Source of the DNA: Quadrisphaera setariae
GTDB lineage: Bacteria > Actinomycetota > Actinomycetes > Actinomycetales > Quadrisphaeraceae
NCBI RefSeq assembly: GCF_008041935.1
Contig: NZ_VKAC01000010.1
Span: 124,001-188,000, forward strand
DNA length: 64,000 nt
Reading direction: 5' to 3'
In this document: one piece after another, positions 41,791-51,167 of the stretch
Numbering within the stretch: position 1 is the stretch's first letter
How the letters are laid out: every line of letters starts with the position of its first letter
Notes under the pieces: generated by a model
Database searches by the model: none
Told to the model about the DNA's origin: nothing
What the model saw: the letters and a program-made list of their open reading frames with translations, nothing else
Position numbers and translations under genes: made by a program

Positions 41791-42866
41791 GCAGGACGAC
41801 GGCGGCGCCGTCGTCGCCGTCCCGCGCAGCGGCCGGTGGCCGTCCGTGGCAGCGGGGGCTGGTCCCGGCGGCGGTGCTGGTCGCGGGCGCTGTCCTCCTG
41901 GTCTGGTCGGTCGGGGTGGCCACCACCCTCGGGCCCGCCGACGTCTCCCTGGTCAACGTCCGCGACGTGCTCCTCAACCACCTGACCGGCGCCGGGATCC
42001 CCGTGCGCGCCTCCGAGGACGCCATCGTCTGGGAGGAGCGCCTGCCGCGGGCCCTGGTGGCCGCGGCCTGCGGCGCGGGCCTGTCGGTGTGCGGCGTGGT
42101 GCTCCAGTCGCTGCTGCGCAACGCCCTGGCCGACCCCTTCGTCCTGGGGATCTCCTCCGGTGCCTCCGCCGGCGCCGTCGTCATCGGGGTCATGGGCCTG
42201 GGCGGCGGGGTGCTGGGGCTGTCCGGCGGGGCCTTCGTGGGGGCGCTGCTGGCCTTCGCCGCGGTGCTGGGGCTGACCCGGCTGGCTGGCGGCGGCACGA
42301 CCGTGGTCGTGCTGGCCGGGGTGGCCAGCACCCAGCTATTCTCCGCGCTCACCTCGCTGGTCGTCTTCGCCGTGGCCGACTCCGACCAGGTCCGCGGGGT
42401 CGTGTTCTGGCTGCTCGGGTCGCTGGAGGGCGTGCGGTGGCCCGACGTCGTGCTCACCGGCTCGGTGGTGCTAGTCGGGGTGGCGGTGTGCGTGGTGGCC
42501 GCCCGCTCGCTGGACGCCCTCGCCTTCGGCGACGACCTCGCGTCCTCCCTCGGCGTCCCCGTGGCGCACCTGCGGGCGGGCCTGCTGGTGCTCACCGCGC
42601 TGCTCACCGCCGCGCTGGTCAGCGTGGTCGGAGCCGTGGGCTTCGTGGGGCTGGTGCTCCCGCACGCCGCGCGCCTGCTCGTGGGCCAGTCGCACCTGCG
42701 GCTGGTGCCCGTGGCGGCGCTGCTCGGAGCGGTGTTCGTGGTCTGGGTCGACGCGGTGGGCCGGGTGGCCTTCGCGCCCACCCCGCTGCCCGTGGGCGTC
42801 GGGACCGCGCTGGTGGGCGTGCCCGTGTTTGCCGCGCTCCTCGTGCGCCGGCGCCGTCGCGCCTGA
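41787..42866 (+). CDS. FecCD family iron-siderophore permease, apparent CTG start
   Basis: An inner-membrane permease of about 359 residues with eight to ten helices. It has the FecCD motifs LPRALVAAACGAGLSVCGVVLQ, NALADPFVLGISSGASAGA and GAVGFVGLVLPHAARLL. It imports the siderophore delivered by the upstream lipoprotein. No ATG/GTG/TTG is available near the junction. The frame opens at CTG 41787, which overlaps the previous stop as CTGA; the next in-frame GTG (41875) falls inside the first membrane helix. CTG is therefore the probable start. No FecE-type ATPase gene follows; the next gene is convergent. Confidence 0.88.
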   Translation: MSRTTAAPSSPSRAAAGGRPWQRGLVPAAVLVAGAVLLVWSVGVATTLGPADVSLVNVRDVLLNHLTGAGIPVRASEDAIVWEERLPRALVAAACGAGLSVCGVVLQSLLRNALADPFVLGISSGASAGAVVIGVMGLGGGVLGLSGGAFVGALLAFAAVLGLTRLAGGGTTVVVLAGVASTQLFSALTSLVVFAVADSDQVRGVVFWLLGSLEGVRWPDVVLTGSVVLVGVAVCVVAARSLDALAFGDDLASSLGVPVAHLRAGLLVLTALLTAALVSVVGAVGFVGLVLPHAARLLVGQSHLRLVPVAALLGAVFVVWVDAVGRVAFAPTPLPVGVGTALVGVPVFAALLVRRRRRA

Positions 42867-42869
42867 GCG

Positions 42870-43169
42870 TCAGTCGGGGACCACCAGCACCCGCGCGTGG
42901 AGCACGCTGCGCTGCTGCAGCGCCGCTCTCAGGGCCCGGTGGAGCCCGTCCTCCAGGTAGAGCGCGCCTCGCCACTGCACCACGTGGGCGAACAGGTCTC
43001 CGTAGAAGGTCGAGTCCTCCGACAGCAGGTTGACCAGGTCCAGCGTGCGCTTGGTGGTCACGAGCTCGTCCAGGCGCACCTGCCGCGGGGGCACGGCGGC
43101 CCACTGGCGGGGGGTGTCGCAGCCGTGCTCGGGGTAGGGCCGGGAGTCTCCGACGCGGGCGAAGATCAC
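42870..43169 (-). CDS. Conserved actinobacterial small protein (VapB-like label in some databases)
   Basis: A 99-residue soluble protein with the pattern VIFARVGDSRPYPEHG at the start. A highly conserved middle follows (VRLDELVTTKRTLDLVNLL, FYGDLFAHVVQW, LYLEDGLHRALRAALQQR) and HARVLVV ends it. This family occurs widely in actinomycetes; from memory it is sometimes labelled a VapB-type antitoxin, but no PIN-domain toxin gene is beside it. The GTG 43169 gives the family start. It converges on the siderophore permease with a 3-base gap. Molecular role unknown. Confidence 0.75.
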   Translation of the reverse strand: MIFARVGDSRPYPEHGCDTPRQWAAVPPRQVRLDELVTTKRTLDLVNLLSEDSTFYGDLFAHVVQWRGALYLEDGLHRALRAALQQRSVLHARVLVVPD

Positions 43170-43203
43170 CCCGTCGAGCCTACGCCGCGCCGTCCGGACG
43201 CCC

Positions 43204-43422
43204 TCAGGCGACGACCGCCAGGTGCCGTCGGCGGGTGCTGGGCACCGGGGCGCGACCGTTAGCCGCGGGGGGCGTCCCGCCGACCAGCAGGGCCCCCGAG
43301 CAGGCGGTGCACACCCGCTCGGGACACGCCTCGCCGTGCCCCTCGGCACACGGAGGGACCTCGAAGGGCCGCGGCCCCGAGCACCAGGGGCAGTGCAGCT
43401 CCTCCAGCACGTCCTGCGGCAC
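43204..43422 (-). CDS. Small Cys-rich zinc-ribbon-like protein
   Basis: The 72-residue protein starts VPQDVLEELHCPWCSGPRPF. It contains CPWC, a second Cys in EVPPCAEGHGEACPE, and CTACSG, a four-to-six-Cys pattern fitting one or two zinc sites. The C-terminus is basic (STRRRHLAVVA). GTG 43422 is supported by GAGGAGG five bases upstream. It lies 34 bases upstream of the small conserved gene on the same strand and may be co-transcribed with it, just downstream of the tRNA-Ser(GGA) terminator. Function unknown; nucleic-acid binding is possible. Confidence 0.65.
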   Translation of the reverse strand: MPQDVLEELHCPWCSGPRPFEVPPCAEGHGEACPERVCTACSGALLVGGTPPAANGRAPVPSTRRRHLAVVA

Positions 43423-43521
43423 GCGGACCTCCTCGCACGGCACCGCAGCGGCGCCTCCTCGACGACCCGGGCACCGTCCCAGAGGGGTCTGACAGTCCGG
43501 TCCGCGGCCGGGTGACGCAGC

Positions 43522-43551
43522 GGGGCCCGGACGCTGCTGCGTCCGGGCCCC
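43522..43551 (-). terminator. Hairpin after tRNA-Ser(GGA)
   Basis: A perfect 13-bp stem (43522-43534 and 43539-43551) with a 4-base loop lies five bases past the tRNA 3' end on the minus strand. It ends the tRNA transcript. Confidence 0.82.
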
Positions 43552-43556
43552 GAGGG

Positions 43557-43641
43557 CGGAGGATGCGGGATTTGAACCCGCGAGGGCGTTAACCCAACCC
43601 GCGTTCCAGGCGAGCGCCATAGGCCACTAGGCGAATCCTCC
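43557..43641 (-). tRNA. tRNA-Ser (anticodon GGA)
   Basis: On the minus strand, acceptor GGAGGAT (43641-43635) pairs with ATCCTCC (43564-43558); discriminator G at 43557. Anticodon stem CTCGC/GCGGG holds loop CTGGAAC, giving anticodon GGA (Ser, UCC). The long variable arm marks class II tRNA-Ser. T loop TTCAAAT is intact. CCA is not encoded. It is divergent from the SRP RNA gene, a common actinobacterial arrangement upstream of dnaX. Confidence 0.95.
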
Positions 43642-43712
43642 GTGGGCGACATTACCGGACGGGTGCGGCGTCCGTCAGCGGTCCCCCGTTCCCGCGGCGC
43701 GCCACGGGCCGA

Positions 43713-43741
43713 TCGGACCCGCGGCGCAGGGGCGCTACAGT
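43713..43741 (+). promoter_or_regulatory. Promoter of SRP RNA gene
   Basis: TCGGAC (43713-43718) and TACAGT (43736-43741) are separated by 17 bases. The -10 ends six bases before the first base of the SRP RNA stem (43748), matching a transcription start there. Confidence 0.6.
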
Positions 43742-43747
43742 GGGCGC

Positions 43748-43836
43748 GGCCCCTCGTGCGGCGCCATCCTGCTGAACCCCCCCAGGGCCGGAAGGCAGCA
43801 AGGGCAGGTGGGCTCTGGCGGGTGCGCGAGGGGTCC
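43748..43836 (+). ncRNA. ffs: Signal recognition particle RNA, small bacterial (4.5S) type
   Basis: A single long hairpin RNA of about 89 nt: terminal arms GGCCCCTCG and CGAGGGGTCC pair. The conserved domain IV core is present (GCTGAAC..., CAGGGCCGGAAGGCAGCAAGGGCAG within 43789-43808 including GGAAGGCAGCA). It binds Ffh and directs membrane-protein targeting. It lies 79 bases upstream of dnaX, the usual place in actinomycetes. Confidence 0.93.
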
Positions 43837-43914
43837 TTCCCTGTCCGGCCCCGCTGTCCACAGGCGCTGCAGCGGTGGCCCCGAGCTGTCGGAACCCGGC
43901 GGGAGGATGCTGAC

Positions 43915-46758
43915 GTGGCCACCGCTCTGTACCGCCGCTACCGCCCTGACTCGTTCGCCGAGGTGATCGGGCAGGAGCACGTCACCGACCCCCTGCGCGC
44001 GGCGCTGCGGTCGGGACGCATCGGCCAGGCGTACCTCTTCTCGGGGCCGCGGGGCTGCGGCAAGACCACCTCGGCGCGCATCCTGGCCCGCTGCCTCAAC
44101 TGCGCCCAGGGCCCCACCGACACCCCGTGCGGCACCTGCGACAGCTGCGTGGAGCTCGCCCGGGGAGGCCCGGGCAGCCTCGACGTGGTCGAGATCGACG
44201 CGGCCAGCCACGGAGGCGTCGACGACGCCCGCGAGCTGCGCGAGCGCGCCACCTTCGCCCCGGCGCGAGACCGCCAGAAGGTCTTCATCATCGACGAGGC
44301 GCACATGGTGACGCCGCAGGGCTTCAACGCCCTGCTGAAGATCGTCGAGGAGCCGCCGCCCCACATCGCCTTCATCTTCGCCACCACCGAGCCGGACAAG
44401 GTGCTGGGCACCATCCGCTCGCGCACCCACCACTACCCGTTCCGCCTCGTCCCGCCCCAGGTGCTGCAGGCGCACCTGCAGCAGGTCTGCGAGGCCGAGG
44501 GCGTCCAGGTGGGCCAGGGCGTGCTGCCGCTGGTGGTGCGGGCGGGCGCGGGCTCGGTGCGCGACTCGCTGTCGGTGCTCGACCAGCTGGCAGCGGGAGC
44601 CGGTCCGGCCGGCATCGACTACGAGCACGCGGTGGGCCTGCTCGGGTACACCCACGCGACCCTCCTGGACGACGTCACCGCGGCCTTCGCCGCCGGCGAC
44701 GGCGCCACGGTCTTCCAGGTGGTCGATCGGGTCATCTCCTCCGGGCAGGACCCGCGCCGCTTCGTTGACGACCTGCTCCAGCGCCTGCGCGACCTCGTCG
44801 TGGTGCAGGCCGTGGGGGATCGCGCCGCGCAGGTCTTCCCCGGCGTCCCCTCCGACCAGCTGGAGCGGATGGCGGTGCAGGCTGCCGGATTCGGCGCCGC
44901 GCAGCTCTCCCGCGCCGCGGACCTCGCCAACACCGCCTCCACCGAGATGACCGGCGCCACCTCCCCACGCCTGCACCTCGAGCTGCTGTGCGCCCGGATG
45001 CTGCTGCCCGCCGCCGACGACGGCGAGCGCGGCCTCGCGGCGCGTCTGGACCGCGTCGAGCGGCGCCTCGCCGTCCCCGGGGGAGTGCCCGCTGCCGGTG
45101 GCGCCTCGCCGGCGGAGCACGAGGGCGCGGCCCGTGCTCTGCACCCCGTCGCCGCCGACCTGCCCGGGGAGCCTCCGCCGGGCGACGACGGCGAGCCGCG
45201 GGGCGCCCGGCACGTCCGCGACCTCATCGCCCGCCGCCGCGACGGTGGCGTCCCCGCCCCCGTCCCCGCTGCGCAGCCGGCCGGCCCACCGGCTGAGCGC
45301 CACGAGCGCGCTGAGGGCCAGGACAGGTCTGCGGCTCCAGCCGTGCCGGCCCCCTCCCAGGCCGCACCCCCGTCGGACCCGAGGCCCCCCGCCGCGGCTC
45401 CGACCGCGGCGGACCCTCGCGAGTGGCCTGACGACGGACCCGCCGCTCCGAGCGCTGCCGCTCCCGCTGCGGAGGCCGGGCCCGCGGCTCCGCCCGCCCG
45501 TGAGGAGGCGGTCCCCGCAGCCACGGGCCGTGCGGGCCAGGACAGCGCGGACGAGCCGTCGCAGCCGAGCGAGGCCGCCACCCCCGTGGCCGTCTCGCCC
45601 GACCCGGTCGGTGCGGTGCCGACCGGTGGGCCGGCCGGTGCCCACTCCACCGAGGCCGTGCGGCGGATGTGGCCCGAGGTCCTGGACCACCTCGCCAGCG
45701 TCAAGCGCCGCACCTGGACGCGGGTGAGCCAGGACGCCCAGGTCGTCCACGTCGACGACCAGCGCGTCGTGCTGCAGTTCGCCCGGCCCAACACCCTGCA
45801 GGCGTTCAGCATCGGCCCCCACGCGGACTTCGTCCGCGAGGCGCTCATCGCCGTCATCGGGCTCGACCGGCAGGTCGTCGCCACCAACGCGGGCGCCCCC
45901 GTCCCGGGGGCCTCGTCGGCGCCCGCGGGGGGACGCGCGGCCCCGGTGGCCCCTGCACCCGCTCCCGTCGCCGCTCCTCCTGCCGAGCGCCCCACCGCTC
46001 CCGCTCCCGCCGGCGCCGAGCGTCCCGCTGCTCCCAGCGGCGCTGCGCGCCCCGGGCACGGGACGGCGGCGCCCCCCGCCGACGCGGACGAGCCCGTGCG
46101 GCACCGTGACAGCGCCCCCCGAGACGACGCACGCGGCAGCGCCACCCCGCGGGGAGCCGGCCGGCCGGACCAGGCGCCGCCTCCCGCGCGGCGCCAGCGC
46201 AGCGCCGCCCCGCCCCCCTGGGAGGACGCGCCTCCGCCGGAGCCCCCGGACGACGGTGAGCCGCCGCCTCCGGAGGACGACGACCCCTGGGCCGACGCCG
46301 GACAGCTCTCCCGCCAGCGCCCCGCGGCGCCGGCGGCTCCGTCGTCCTCAGGGGAACCGCGCGCAGCGGCGACGCCGCCACCTGCCCCCGAGCGCGGCCC
46401 GGCGCCCTCCACCGCGCCGGCGGGCGGTGCCGCTCCGACCGCTCGGCCTGCCGCTCGGCCTGCCGCGCAGCCCACCCCGCAGCCGTCCCACCAGCCCGCG
46501 CAGCGCGCGGGAGCGGCGGGGCGCCCCCTCAGCGGGGCCGACCTGGCCCGGTCCGCCATGCGCTCCGCGGCCGCTGCCGGGGGCGCGGTGTCCGGGGACG
46601 GGGGCGGCGCCGGCAGCACCGCCGGCCGCGGGCCGCTGGCTCCCGAGGACGAGCCGAGCCGGGACGACCCTGATGCCGAGGGCTCGGGCCAGGTCGGCCT
46701 GCCCGTGGTGCAGCGCCTGCTCGGAGGCCGGGTGCTCTCCGTCGACGAGCGCCGCTGA
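43915..46758 (+). CDS. dnaX: DNA polymerase III subunit gamma/tau
   Basis: The clamp-loader ATPase: YRRYRPDSFAEVIGQEHV start, Walker A SGPRGCGKTTS (about 43-53), zinc-binding Cys cluster (CLNCAQGP, CGTCDSC), Walker B VFIIDEAHM, sensor FATTEPDK and a collar domain to about residue 365. After that come about 580 residues, mostly Pro/Ala-rich, interrupted by a folded tau-like block (about 580-660; EAVRRMWPEVLDHLASVKRR, VLQFARPNTLQAF) and a conserved C-terminal tip (GLPVVQRLLGGRVL). At 947 residues it is long for the family. GTG 43915 has GGGAGG eight bases upstream. No programmed frameshift site for a separate gamma was evident. Confidence 0.95.
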   Translation: MATALYRRYRPDSFAEVIGQEHVTDPLRAALRSGRIGQAYLFSGPRGCGKTTSARILARCLNCAQGPTDTPCGTCDSCVELARGGPGSLDVVEIDAASHGGVDDARELRERATFAPARDRQKVFIIDEAHMVTPQGFNALLKIVEEPPPHIAFIFATTEPDKVLGTIRSRTHHYPFRLVPPQVLQAHLQQVCEAEGVQVGQGVLPLVVRAGAGSVRDSLSVLDQLAAGAGPAGIDYEHAVGLLGYTHATLLDDVTAAFAAGDGATVFQVVDRVISSGQDPRRFVDDLLQRLRDLVVVQAVGDRAAQVFPGVPSDQLERMAVQAAGFGAAQLSRAADLANTASTEMTGATSPRLHLELLCARMLLPAADDGERGLAARLDRVERRLAVPGGVPAAGGASPAEHEGAARALHPVAADLPGEPPPGDDGEPRGARHVRDLIARRRDGGVPAPVPAAQPAGPPAERHERAEGQDRSAAPAVPAPSQAAPPSDPRPPAAAPTAADPREWPDDGPAAPSAAAPAAEAGPAAPPAREEAVPAATGRAGQDSADEPSQPSEAATPVAVSPDPVGAVPTGGPAGAHSTEAVRRMWPEVLDHLASVKRRTWTRVSQDAQVVHVDDQRVVLQFARPNTLQAFSIGPHADFVREALIAVIGLDRQVVATNAGAPVPGASSAPAGGRAAPVAPAPAPVAAPPAERPTAPAPAGAERPAAPSGAARPGHGTAAPPADADEPVRHRDSAPRDDARGSATPRGAGRPDQAPPPARRQRSAAPPPWEDAPPPEPPDDGEPPPPEDDDPWADAGQLSRQRPAAPAAPSSSGEPRAAATPPPAPERGPAPSTAPAGGAAPTARPAARPAAQPTPQPSHQPAQRAGAAGRPLSGADLARSAMRSAAAAGGAVSGDGGGAGSTAGRGPLAPEDEPSRDDPDAEGSGQVGLPVVQRLLGGRVLSVDERR

Positions 46759-46812
46759 GGCCACCTCTGGCGTCCGGCCCGAGCGGTCGGTGCTGCCACG
46801 TAGGCTCGACGC

Positions 46813-47412
46813 GTGTACGAGGGCGCGGTCCAAGACCTCATCGACGAGCTCGGGCGGCTCCCCGGTGTGGGGCCCAAGAGCGCCCAGCGCCTGGCGTTCC
46901 ACCTCCTCGCCGCTGATGAGGACGAGGTGGCCCGCCTCGTCTCGGCACTCACGGAGGTGAAGCGCCGGGTGAGGTTCTGCTCGGTGTGCGGCAACGTCGC
47001 GCAGGAGGAGCAGTGCCGCATCTGCCTCGACCCGCGGCGCGACACCACCGTGCTGTGCGTGGTGGAGGAGCCGAAGGACGTCGTCGCCATCGAGCGCACC
47101 CGCGAGTTCCGCGGCCGCTACCACGTGCTCGGCGGCGCCATCAGCCCCATCGAGGGCGTCGGTCCTGACGACCTGCGCGTGCGCGAGCTGCTGTCGCGCC
47201 TGGCCTCGGGCGAGGTCACCGAGGTCATCCTCGCCACCGACCCCAACCTCGAGGGGGAGGCGACCGCCACGTACCTCGCGCGGATGCTCAAGCCGATGGG
47301 GCTGCGCGTCACGCGCCTGGCCTCGGGCCTGCCCGTCGGCGGCGACCTGGAGTACGCCGACGAGGTCACGCTCGGTCGCGCCTTCGAGGGCCGTCGCCTC
47401 CTCGACGTCTGA
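46813..47412 (+). CDS. recR: Recombination mediator protein RecR
   Basis: The 199-residue protein has an N-terminal helix-hairpin-helix ([24 protein letters not shown]), a four-Cys zinc finger (CSVCGN, CRICLD, about 56-73) and a Toprim domain ([33 protein letters not shown]). With RecF/RecO it loads RecA at gaps in single-stranded DNA. GTG start. It follows dnaX by 54 bases and is likely co-transcribed, ending at the bidirectional hairpin. In many bacteria a ybaB gene lies between dnaX and recR; here there is none. Confidence 0.97.
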   Translation: MYEGAVQDLIDELGRLPGVGPKSAQRLAFHLLAADEDEVARLVSALTEVKRRVRFCSVCGNVAQEEQCRICLDPRRDTTVLCVVEEPKDVVAIERTREFRGRYHVLGGAISPIEGVGPDDLRVRELLSRLASGEVTEVILATDPNLEGEATATYLARMLKPMGLRVTRLASGLPVGGDLEYADEVTLGRAFEGRRLLDV

Positions 47413-47416
47413 CGCG

Positions 47417-47452
47417 CCGAGGGGCGCCCCGCCGCAGCGGGACGCCCCTCGG
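47417..47452. terminator. Hairpin between convergent recR and msiK-type genes
   Basis: Arms 47417-47432 and 47437-47452 form a 16-bp stem with one mismatch and a 4-base loop CGCA. It starts five bases after the recR stop and can serve both convergent transcripts. Confidence 0.78.
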
Positions 47453-47488
47453 GTGGTGCTGGTGGTGCCGAGCCGCCTGGGGCGGAGC

Positions 47489-48562
<1,074 letters not shown>

Positions 48563-48729
48563 GAGAAAGCGTCCTCCCACCGGCAGGAACGTGCCGGACG
48601 ATCCGAGTGAGGGACTCCGCCTGGCCGTCGGTGGCCGTGCGGAGGGCTACCGGCGACCGAGGTGGACGCCGGTGTCCGCGGCCCATAGTGCCCTAGACGG
48701 GGCGATCACGGAACCCCCGTACCTGCGAC

Positions 48730-49554
48730 TCAGCCTCTGAGAACGCTCACAAGGTGCTGGAGCAGGGCTGAGACGTCCTCGGGGGTGCCCACGCGGAACT
48801 CCGCCGCGGTCTCGCCGTCGCCCACCTTGACCCCGACGTCACCGGCGGCGGGTTCGAGGGCGCCGAAGGCGTCCTCGTCGGTGACGTCGTCCCCGGCGTA
48901 CAGCACCACCGGCCGGGTCCCGGTGCGCTCGGCCAGCCGGTCGCGCAGCGCGACCAGGGCGCTGCCCTTGTCGGCCTCGACCACGCTGAGCTCGACGACC
49001 TCCTTGCCGCGCAGCGCGCGCACGCCCTCCCACGCGCCAGGACCGTCCGCGACGAGCCGGGAGGCCTCGGCGGCCGCGTCGCGGGCCGCCGAGCGCGTGT
49101 GCAGCACGGCCCCGGCCGGCTTCAGCTCCAGGTGCGTCCCCTCGTGGGCGTCCGCCACGGCCCGCACCGCCTCCACCACCCGCGCGAGCAGCGCGCGCTG
49201 CTCGTCGTCGAGGTCGCTGGGCACGCCGTCGCCCTCGGCGCCGTGGCTGGCCACGAGCAGGGCGCCGTCCGGCGGGTCGGCCACCTCGCGCAGGGAGGCC
49301 ATGGCCCGGCCGCTGACCAGGGCCACCGACACCCGGTCCACGCGGGCCAGTGCGGCGAGGGACGCGGCGCTGGCCGGCAGCGAACGCGCCGCACCGGGCT
49401 GCTCGACGATCGGAGCGAGCACCCCGTCGAAGTCGAACGCGAGCAGCACCGACGGCGCTGCGGACAGGGCGTCGATGGCGGCGCGCAGCTCGCTGAGCAG
49501 CGCGCCGTCACCCCCCGCTGGAGGCGAGGACGACGACGACGGCGACGCGCTCAC
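48730..49554 (-). CDS. otsB: Trehalose-6-phosphate phosphatase
   Basis: The 274-residue HAD-family enzyme removes phosphate from trehalose-6-phosphate. The catalytic motif is [12 protein letters not shown] (about 38-49), with later HAD motifs [11 protein letters not shown] and [12 protein letters not shown] (about 225-236). GTG start overlaps the otsA stop by four bases (GTGA), so otsA and otsB form a coupled operon for the OtsAB trehalose route. Trehalose protects against osmotic and desiccation stress. The N-terminal 15 residues are Ser/Pro-rich and may be disordered. Confidence 0.95.
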   Translation of the reverse strand: MSASPSSSSSPPAGGDGALLSELRAAIDALSAAPSVLLAFDFDGVLAPIVEQPGAARSLPASAASLAALARVDRVSVALVSGRAMASLREVADPPDGALLVASHGAEGDGVPSDLDDEQRALLARVVEAVRAVADAHEGTHLELKPAGAVLHTRSAARDAAAEASRLVADGPGAWEGVRALRGKEVVELSVVEADKGSALVALRDRLAERTGTRPVVLYAGDDVTDEDAFGALEPAAGDVGVKVGDGETAAEFRVGTPEDVSALLQHLVSVLRG

Positions 49555-51017
49555 CGGGCACCCGCCGCGGCCTGCTCGGCCTCCGGGGTGGCGGCCCCGG
49601 AGCCCTGTCCCGTCTCCAGGGCCGAGAGGAACGCCTCCGCCCAGCGCGTCACGTCGTGCGTGCGCACGCGCCGTCGCAGCTGGCGCATCCGGCGGGTCTG
49701 CTCCTTCTCCGGCATCTCCAGCGCCTGGTGGACCGCGCGCTTGAGGCCGGAGATGTCGTGGGGGTTGACCAGGAGCGCCCCGCCCAGCTCGTCGGCGGCG
49801 CCCGTGAACTCGCTGAGCACCAGCACGCCGCGCTCGTCGAGCCGTGAGGCCGCGTACTCCTTGGCCACGAGGTTCATGCCGTCCCGCAGCGCCGTGACGA
49901 GCATGACGTCGGCGGCCTGGTAGAGCGCGGACATCTCCTCGCGCGGCTGGTTGTGGTGCAGGTAGTGCACCGCCGCGCGCCCGATCGAGCCGTGCTCGCC
50001 GTTGATGCGGCCCACGGCCAGCTCGATCTCGTCGCGGAGCTGGCGGTAGCTGTCCACGCGCTCGCGGCTGGGGGTGGCCACCTGCACCAGCACCGTGTCC
50101 TCGGGGTCGACGACGCCGTCGTCGAGGAGCTCCCCGTAGGCCTTGAGCCGGTGCATGATCCCCTTGGTGTAGTCCAGCCGGTCCACGCCGAGCAGCAGCT
50201 TGCGCGGCGCTCCGAGCTCGAAGCGCACCTCGGTCACCCGCGACTGCACCGACGGCTGCGCGGCCAGCTCCTCGTAGGCGGGCGTGTCGATGGAGATCGG
50301 GAACGCCGCGGCGTGCACCTGGCGCTCTCCGCGGTCGTCGTCGCGGACGGTGATGCGGTGCCGTCGGCTGTCGAGCCCGAGGAGGCGCCGGCAGACCCGC
50401 AGGAAGTTGTTGGCGTCGGACTGCCGCTGGAAGCCCACGAGGTCTGCGCCCAGCAGGCCCTCGACCACCTGCCGGCGCCACGGCATCTGCGCGAAGAGCT
50501 CGTACGGCGGGAAGGGGATGTGGTTGAAGAAGCCGATCTTGAGGTCGGGGCGCAGCTCCCGCAGCACGGCCGGCACCAGCTGCAGCTGGTAGTCCTGCAC
50601 CCACACCGTCGCCCCGCGGGCGGCCTGGGCGGCGGCCGCCTCGGCGAAGCGCCGGTTGACCTTGACGTAGGCGTCCCACCAGGCCCGGTGGTACGTCGGC
50701 ACGGCGATGACGTCGTGGTAGAGCGGCCACAGCGTGTCGTTGGAGAAGCCCTCGTAGTAGGTCGAGACCTCCTCCTCGGACAGCGGCACGGGCACGAGGT
50801 GCATGTCCTCGCCGTCGAACGGCTCCGGCGCCTCGCCGGCGTCTCCGCTCCAGCCGACCCAGGCGCCCTCCGCGCGGCGCATCACCGGCTCCAGCGCCGT
50901 CACCAGACCGCCGGGGGAGGTTCGCCAGGAGGTGCTCCCGTCGTCAGCGACCACGCGGTCGACGGGGAGCCGGTTGGCCACCACCACGAAGTCGTACTCG
51001 CCCACGGCCTGCGGCAC
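49551..51017 (-). CDS. otsA: Alpha,alpha-trehalose-phosphate synthase (GT20)
   Basis: The 488-residue glycosyltransferase joins a nucleotide-glucose donor (UDP- or ADP-/GDP-glucose) and glucose-6-phosphate to give trehalose-6-phosphate. Family motifs: VVVANRLPV (11-19), [38 protein letters not shown], and the nucleotide-binding [15 protein letters not shown]. The C-terminal 30 residues are Gly/Ala/Glu-rich and not conserved. GTG 51017. It is the first gene of the otsAB operon, divergent from the Ser/Thr kinase gene across 150 bases. Confidence 0.96.
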   Translation of the reverse strand: MPQAVGEYDFVVVANRLPVDRVVADDGSTSWRTSPGGLVTALEPVMRRAEGAWVGWSGDAGEAPEPFDGEDMHLVPVPLSEEEVSTYYEGFSNDTLWPLYHDVIAVPTYHRAWWDAYVKVNRRFAEAAAAQAARGATVWVQDYQLQLVPAVLRELRPDLKIGFFNHIPFPPYELFAQMPWRRQVVEGLLGADLVGFQRQSDANNFLRVCRRLLGLDSRRHRITVRDDDRGERQVHAAAFPISIDTPAYEELAAQPSVQSRVTEVRFELGAPRKLLLGVDRLDYTKGIMHRLKAYGELLDDGVVDPEDTVLVQVATPSRERVDSYRQLRDEIELAVGRINGEHGSIGRAAVHYLHHNQPREEMSALYQAADVMLVTALRDGMNLVAKEYAASRLDERGVLVLSEFTGAADELGGALLVNPHDISGLKRAVHQALEMPEKEQTRRMRQLRRRVRTHDVTRWAEAFLSALETGQGSGAATPEAEQAAAGAR

Positions 51018-51167
51018 CGGCGTCAGCTCCCCGCTCGTCCAGCAGCTCCCACCGGCCCCCCGGGAGCTGGCTCGGACCCGACCCTAGGCGGGCGTCGTCC
51101 GCCCCGCGACCGCCGCCCCGCCGCGCCGCGCCACGCGAGGGGGCCCTCCGCCGCGTACCGTGGCGGG

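Noticed and set aside
42870-43169. Antitoxin of a toxin-antitoxin pair
   Set aside because: No PIN-domain or other toxin gene adjoins it; the neighbouring small Cys-rich gene does not resemble a toxin.
44619-47099. Long minus-strand frames (826 and 789 codons) across dnaX
   Set aside because: They are mirror frames of a Pro/Ala-rich GC-biased gene and have no recognisable domain.
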